From Enterococcus viikkiensis (GTDB lineage: Bacteria > Bacillota > Bacilli > Lactobacillales > Enterococcaceae), in the NCBI RefSeq assembly GCF_005405345.1, contig NZ_BJDW01000004.1, positions 1-64,000 on the forward strand: a DNA stretch of 64,000 nucleotides, read 5' to 3'. The translations under genes and the position numbers were made by a program. The notes beneath the pieces were generated by a model that did no database searches, was not told the DNA's origin, and saw only the letters and a program-made list of their open reading frames with translations. Numbering within the stretch: the first letter of the stretch is position 1; the number at the start of each line of letters is the position of its first letter. This document shows positions 60,524 through 64,000 of the stretch, in pieces.

Positions 60524-62727
60524 TACGCTTCCCCTTTTTTCTCTTGTTCTTCTTTCATTTTTTCCGCTTCAGATTGCATACGAGGATACTTGATTCTTGA
60601 ATGAAAGGTCGAACTTAATCCACTGATTAGTGATTTTTCAACAATTCGAATTTCTTTAAGTGTTAAACCTGAGTCGTCCAATTGGCCATCACTGATTCGT
60701 TCTTCGATTAAACTATGAACAAATTCCGTAATTTTATCTAAAGACGGGTGATCCATCGCTCGAACAGCCGCTTCACAGCTATCGGCGATATTGACTACCC
60801 CAGCTTCACGCGTCTGAGGTTTTGGCCCAGGGTAACGAAACTCTGCTTCCGTTGTTTCTGGGTTTCGTTCCTTTGCTTTTATATAGAAATATTTCATCAA
60901 CGTTGTACCATGATGTTGATAACAAATATCGATGACCATTTGCGGCATTTTATATTCTTTTAAGATTTTCGCACCTTCTATTACGTGGCCGAAAATGATT
61001 TGCTTGCTATCCTCTGGTAACAAAAAATTATGAGGATTTTCTGCGCCAGTTGGCAAATTTTCGACAAAGAAATTCGCATGACGGATCTTCCCGATATCAT
61101 GATAATAACAAGCCACTCGCGTCAGTAATGAACGTCCGCCGATCTCTGCCACCGCATTGGCGCTTAGATTCGCCACCATCATCGAGTGATGATAGGTTCC
61201 AGGCGCTTCTTCTAACAATTGTTTCAGCAGCGGATGGTTTGGATTACTTAACTCATTCAGCGTGATAACACTGCTGTCTGTGACCAAAAGCTCGATATAC
61301 GGCTGCAAACCCATCCCCATAATAAAGGACAGCATACTTGCCGCAAAAGCTCCAAGCAGCATTCCCCACGTTTGACTGTCTGCAAAGGATAGTCCTTGAT
61401 AAATTGTCAAAATAATCGCCCAGGCGATTGGGAAGGCAATGATCCATAATGACGCCTGTTTGACTTGATCTGATAGTCGTCTTTGTTTTACCATCACAGC
61501 TAATGTCCCGGAAAAAAGATAGCTCATTAAGATGACCGGTAAAATATTCGTACCAATAGCATTGTAATAAATAAACAGAGCAAAGACCGTCTGGAATACG
61601 GCAGCTAATGCACTTGCCCGACGATTGACAAATACGGTTAAAATCAATGGTACAAACGCCGCTGGGAAAAACAATGCCAAATTATTCGAACTATTCCCTT
61701 GAAAAGCTTGCAGGATCTTCATAATAAAGACGCCGCTAGTCATGCTGGCACTGTAAAACAGAACAAAGCGTAGTCTTTGAAATTCCACTTCAAATTGTCG
61801 GCTATAAAACCACAGCAACACCCCTTGCAGGATCGCTGCCAAGACCATTGCAATCATCGGAAAGATTGATGTACTTGAACTAGTCAAGCCTAATAATTTC
61901 AATTTATTAATAGAGTTCGCGTCGATCTGGCTGCCTTCACGAACAATCACTTCTCCTTGATAAATCATGACTGGCTGAACTGATTCGCTGGCTTGCTCCT
62001 TCAATTCATCCGTTCGCTTTTGGTTCAAGGAATCATTCACGATGATCCCTTCCTCAAGTAAGTAACGGGCTGCAAGGCTAGCCGTTTCGGAAAGATTTAG
62101 TTCTTGAATCTTATCAATTGCTTGTTGCTTATATTCTTCTAAATCGCTTTGACGGATTCGCTTTGCCATTTGCTCATCCACTAGCCTCAAGCTTCCGGTT
62201 TCGAGCTTATCAAGATCAGCAGTGTTTAACTGTACAATCGCTTGATAAAAATCATCTGGTAATTGCTGAAAAAAGGTAACCGTATCTTGATCTAAACCTT
62301 CAAAGCCTTTTTTAACCGCCGCCACTCGTTCATCAACTGTTGGCTGTGGTATCTTTTCCCCATCCTTGGCTTGTGAAGCCTTCGATTGATAGCTTTTATC
62401 GATCTCGCTATTCGACTTTTGAATTAGTGAAATCAATTGGCTGATCCGATCATGCTGGGTCTGAGCCAAATCTGCTTGGTAGGTATATTCCGGCGTCACC
62501 GCTTCAGCGGCTAATTGACGTTTTTGTGTTGTCTCCGCCTTGTTCTCAATCGTTTTATTCGCACGAATACTTTCTGAGGCAACTTGGCCTTCTTTATAGT
62601 CGACACTTTTTTGTACAACACTAGTCAGCATCGTCACCATCAAGATGACTGAAAAGATGGCTAGCACTAGCGGTACAATCTTTGAACCTAACTTTTTCAG
62701 CAAGTTATTGATGGGTCGATTTAACAT
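60523..62727 (-). CDS. pgpH: Cyclic-di-AMP phosphodiesterase PgpH (7TM-HD)
   Basis: 734 aa. One N-terminal helix, an extracytoplasmic 7TMR-HDED domain (about 45-290), seven membrane helices (about 295-485), then a cytosolic HD domain with CYYHDIGKIRHANFF (near 535-550) and QHHGTTLMKYFY. It hydrolyses c-di-AMP to pApA and thereby affects potassium, osmotic and cell-wall homeostasis. GGGAGGG lies before the ATG. It may have its own promoter at 62792-62821 as well as read-through from phoH. Confidence 0.95.
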   Translation of the reverse strand: MLNRPINNLLKKLGSKIVPLVLAIFSVILMVTMLTSVVQKSVDYKEGQVASESIRANKTIENKAETTQKRQLAAEAVTPEYTYQADLAQTQHDRISQLISLIQKSNSEIDKSYQSKASQAKDGEKIPQPTVDERVAAVKKGFEGLDQDTVTFFQQLPDDFYQAIVQLNTADLDKLETGSLRLVDEQMAKRIRQSDLEEYKQQAIDKIQELNLSETASLAARYLLEEGIIVNDSLNQKRTDELKEQASESVQPVMIYQGEVIVREGSQIDANSINKLKLLGLTSSSTSIFPMIAMVLAAILQGVLLWFYSRQFEVEFQRLRFVLFYSASMTSGVFIMKILQAFQGNSSNNLALFFPAAFVPLILTVFVNRRASALAAVFQTVFALFIYYNAIGTNILPVILMSYLFSGTLAVMVKQRRLSDQVKQASLWIIAFPIAWAIILTIYQGLSFADSQTWGMLLGAFAASMLSFIMGMGLQPYIELLVTDSSVITLNELSNPNHPLLKQLLEEAPGTYHHSMMVANLSANAVAEIGGRSLLTRVACYYHDIGKIRHANFFVENLPTGAENPHNFLLPEDSKQIIFGHVIEGAKILKEYKMPQMVIDICYQHHGTTLMKYFYIKAKERNPETTEAEFRYPGPKPQTREAGVVNIADSCEAAVRAMDHPSLDKITEFVHSLIEERISDGQLDDSGLTLKEIRIVEKSLISGLSSTFHSRIKYPRMQSEAEKMKEEQEKKGEA

Positions 62728-62761
62728 CTAATTCCCTCCCAGCTCATTAAAAAATAGTCAA

Positions 62762-62789
62762 CCTAAACTTGGAATAGTCCACGTTCAGG
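62762..62789 (-). terminator. Hairpin between phoH and pgpH
   Basis: CCTAAACTTGG and CCACGTTCAGG form a stem with one mismatch and one wobble; ATTTTTT follows 8 bases later on the minus strand. A weak terminator or attenuator. Confidence 0.5.
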
Positions 62790-62791
62790 TT

Positions 62792-62821
62792 TTATCACAT
62801 CTATTGGTTGATGAGTGTCAA
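62792..62821 (-). promoter_or_regulatory. Possible internal promoter for pgpH
   Basis: Minus strand TTGACA (62816-62821), 18-base spacer, TGATAA (62792-62797), located just after the phoH stop. Confidence 0.45.
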
Positions 62822-62828
62822 CCGTTAA

Positions 62829-63812
62829 CTATTTTTCTTGGTGACGCAAATTCTCATGTTCGTAAGCTTCAATGATTTCCGCAACCACTGGATGCCGCAC
62901 GACATCTCCCGCTTCGAAATTCACAAATCGAATCTTCTTGATCCCTTGCAACGTCCGTTCCGCATGGATCAAACCGCTGACCTGGCCTTTTGGCAAATCG
63001 ACTTGGCTTGTATCGCCATTGACGATCATTTTTGAATTAAATCCTAATCGGGTTAAAAACATTTTCATTTGTGAAATCGTCGTATTTTGCGCCTCATCTA
63101 AAATGACAAAGGCATCATCCAGTGTCCGACCACGCATATAAGCTAATGGTGCGATTTCGATTACGCCCCGTTCCAATAAACGATTCGTATGCTCCATACC
63201 AAAGATTTGATGTAGTGCATCATACATCGGGCGTAAATAAGGATCGACTTTTTCCTTCAAGTCTCCTGGTAAAAAACCCAGACTTTCCCCTGCTTCAACT
63301 GCTGGACGAGTCAAAATAATCCGTTGTACTTCGCCTTTTTTTAACGCCGCAATCGCCATAACAATCGCTAAATACGTCTTACCAGTACCGGCAGGTCCAA
63401 TACCAAAAACCACATCGGATTTGCGAATCGCTGCAATATAGCGACTTTGTCCAATATTTTTCGGACGAATCGGCTTTCCGTTGCGGTCCTTTAATAATTC
63501 TTCCTCATACATCATAATAAATTCGTCTAAATGATTGTCGCGACCTAAGCGTAACGCCGTCATCACATCTGGCGTCGCCACTTTGATTCCGCGATCAATC
63601 AAGACTTGCAATGCTCGAATAATCTCAACAACTAATTTCACTTCATCTTTCGGTCCAATGATTTGGATCGTTTCACCACGAGTATTAATGGTTGTCTCGG
63701 TATTGTCTTCTAAAAATTTTACATGTTTGTCATGGGTTCCTAAAAGCATACTGATGTCATCTTTGCCATCAAGCTTTATTTCAAACGACTCAAAATCGCT
63801 GTTAATCAACAA
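62829..63812 (-). CDS. phoH: PhoH family P-loop ATPase
   Basis: 327 aa. An N-terminal KH-like segment (about 30-75), then a RecA/helicase-type ATPase with Walker A GPAGTGKTYLA (near 138) and Walker B FVILDEAQN (near 240). It is thought to act in RNA metabolism with YbeY, beside which it is conserved; biochemical role not settled. Start is a TTG at 63812 after GAAGGG-GAAGG; a second TTG follows directly, so the exact start is uncertain by one codon. -10 at 63844-63849. Confidence 0.95.
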   Translation of the reverse strand: MLINSDFESFEIKLDGKDDISMLLGTHDKHVKFLEDNTETTINTRGETIQIIGPKDEVKLVVEIIRALQVLIDRGIKVATPDVMTALRLGRDNHLDEFIMMYEEELLKDRNGKPIRPKNIGQSRYIAAIRKSDVVFGIGPAGTGKTYLAIVMAIAALKKGEVQRIILTRPAVEAGESLGFLPGDLKEKVDPYLRPMYDALHQIFGMEHTNRLLERGVIEIAPLAYMRGRTLDDAFVILDEAQNTTISQMKMFLTRLGFNSKMIVNGDTSQVDLPKGQVSGLIHAERTLQGIKKIRFVNFEAGDVVRHPVVAEIIEAYEHENLRHQEK

Positions 63813-63843
63813 GCCTTCATCCCTTCATTCTTCGTTCTCCCCT

Positions 63844-63849
63844 ATAATA
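63844..63849 (-). promoter_or_regulatory. Extended -10 for phoH
   Basis: TGG-TATTAT on the minus strand; -35 not clear. Confidence 0.5.
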
Positions 63850-63913
63850 CCACACTCTAAATAAAAGAAAAATTGTCTTAACTCTCACTAAAGGAATCCT
63901 AACCTTTAGCTAT

Positions 63914-64000
63914 TTAATAAATAAAACGTTGCAGGATAAACTCTTTTTCTTCATTTAAAACGATTAGTTGATAAACGCAAACGAGCTTCTGGTGATCTAT
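63914..64000 (-). CDS. 3' end of a gene cut by the window edge
   Basis: The minus strand is open from the window edge to a TAA at 63914-63916, giving 28 residues ending VLNEEKEFILQRFIY. The codon use and the hairpin after it (CTAAAGG/CCTTTAG, 63888-63909) fit a real gene end. I cannot identify the protein from this piece. Confidence 0.45.
   Translation of the reverse strand: MDHQKLVCVYQLIVLNEEKEFILQRFIY

Overview
The window looks like a stretch of core chromosome from a low-to-moderate GC lactic acid bacterium, most likely Enterococcus or a close relative (Enterococcaceae). The grounds are the gene neighbourhoods (ecsAB/hit/prsA, phoH-pgpH-ybeY-dgkA-era-recO beside T-box-controlled glyQS, ccpN-ppsR-fbp, nifS-DUF1831 beside a second prs, acyP-yidC), strong GGAGG ribosome binding sites, and T-box and THF riboswitch leaders. 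I cannot name the species from sequence alone. I see no prophage, insertion sequence, CRISPR array, rRNA operon or integrase.

Layout. 0-5 kb, minus strand: a small unknown gene, trmB with ccrZ, then dat-ecsB-ecsA. 5-9 kb, plus strand: hit, a YtxH protein and prsA (protein folding outside the cell), a Nudix/winged-helix regulator and a DUF2798 membrane protein. 9-15.4 kb, minus: rlmN, ftsK and a polar amino acid ABC transporter behind a T-box leader with an extra, Stem I-less T-box module. 15.4-24 kb, minus: a sugar operon (Lac-family PTS EIIB, EIIA and EIIC, an Eis-like acetyltransferase, GH1 phospho-glucosidase, MupG-like DUF871 protein) with a textbook sigma-54 promoter, next to its LevR-type activator. 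24-34.7 kb: topB with DUF1033, an MFS pump, mnmA, a YtrA-type GntR/DUF5808 pair, a phosphoesterase, two proteins of unknown function, DUF1831 and nifS. 34.8-41.2 kb: a Prs paralogue that has lost catalytic residues, a papain-like protease, pepO, a formate/nitrite channel, THF riboswitch-folT, and an orphan glycosyltransferase-like gene. 41.3-49.2 kb: efp, a YczE-like membrane protein with a suspicious 5' end, an HD protein, a SpoU methyltransferase, acyP, yidC and a YknWXYZ-like efflux system. 49.5-54.2 kb: tRNA-Glu(CUC), ccpN-ppsR-fbp and an AEC transporter. 54.3-64 kb, minus: glyQS with its T-box, and the recO-era-dgkA-ybeY-pgpH-phoH cluster, then the cut end of another gene.

How genes work together: ccpN, ppsR and fbp form a gluconeogenesis control block. 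nifS can supply sulfur to mnmA. prsA, ecsAB and yidC concern secretion and membrane insertion. The sigma-54 block imports and hydrolyses a beta-linked disaccharide, possibly an amino-sugar one given MupG and the acetyltransferase. Most of the window is conserved housekeeping sequence. The points most worth a second look are the Stem I-less T-box module, the probably inactive Prs paralogue, and the sigma-54 sugar operon.
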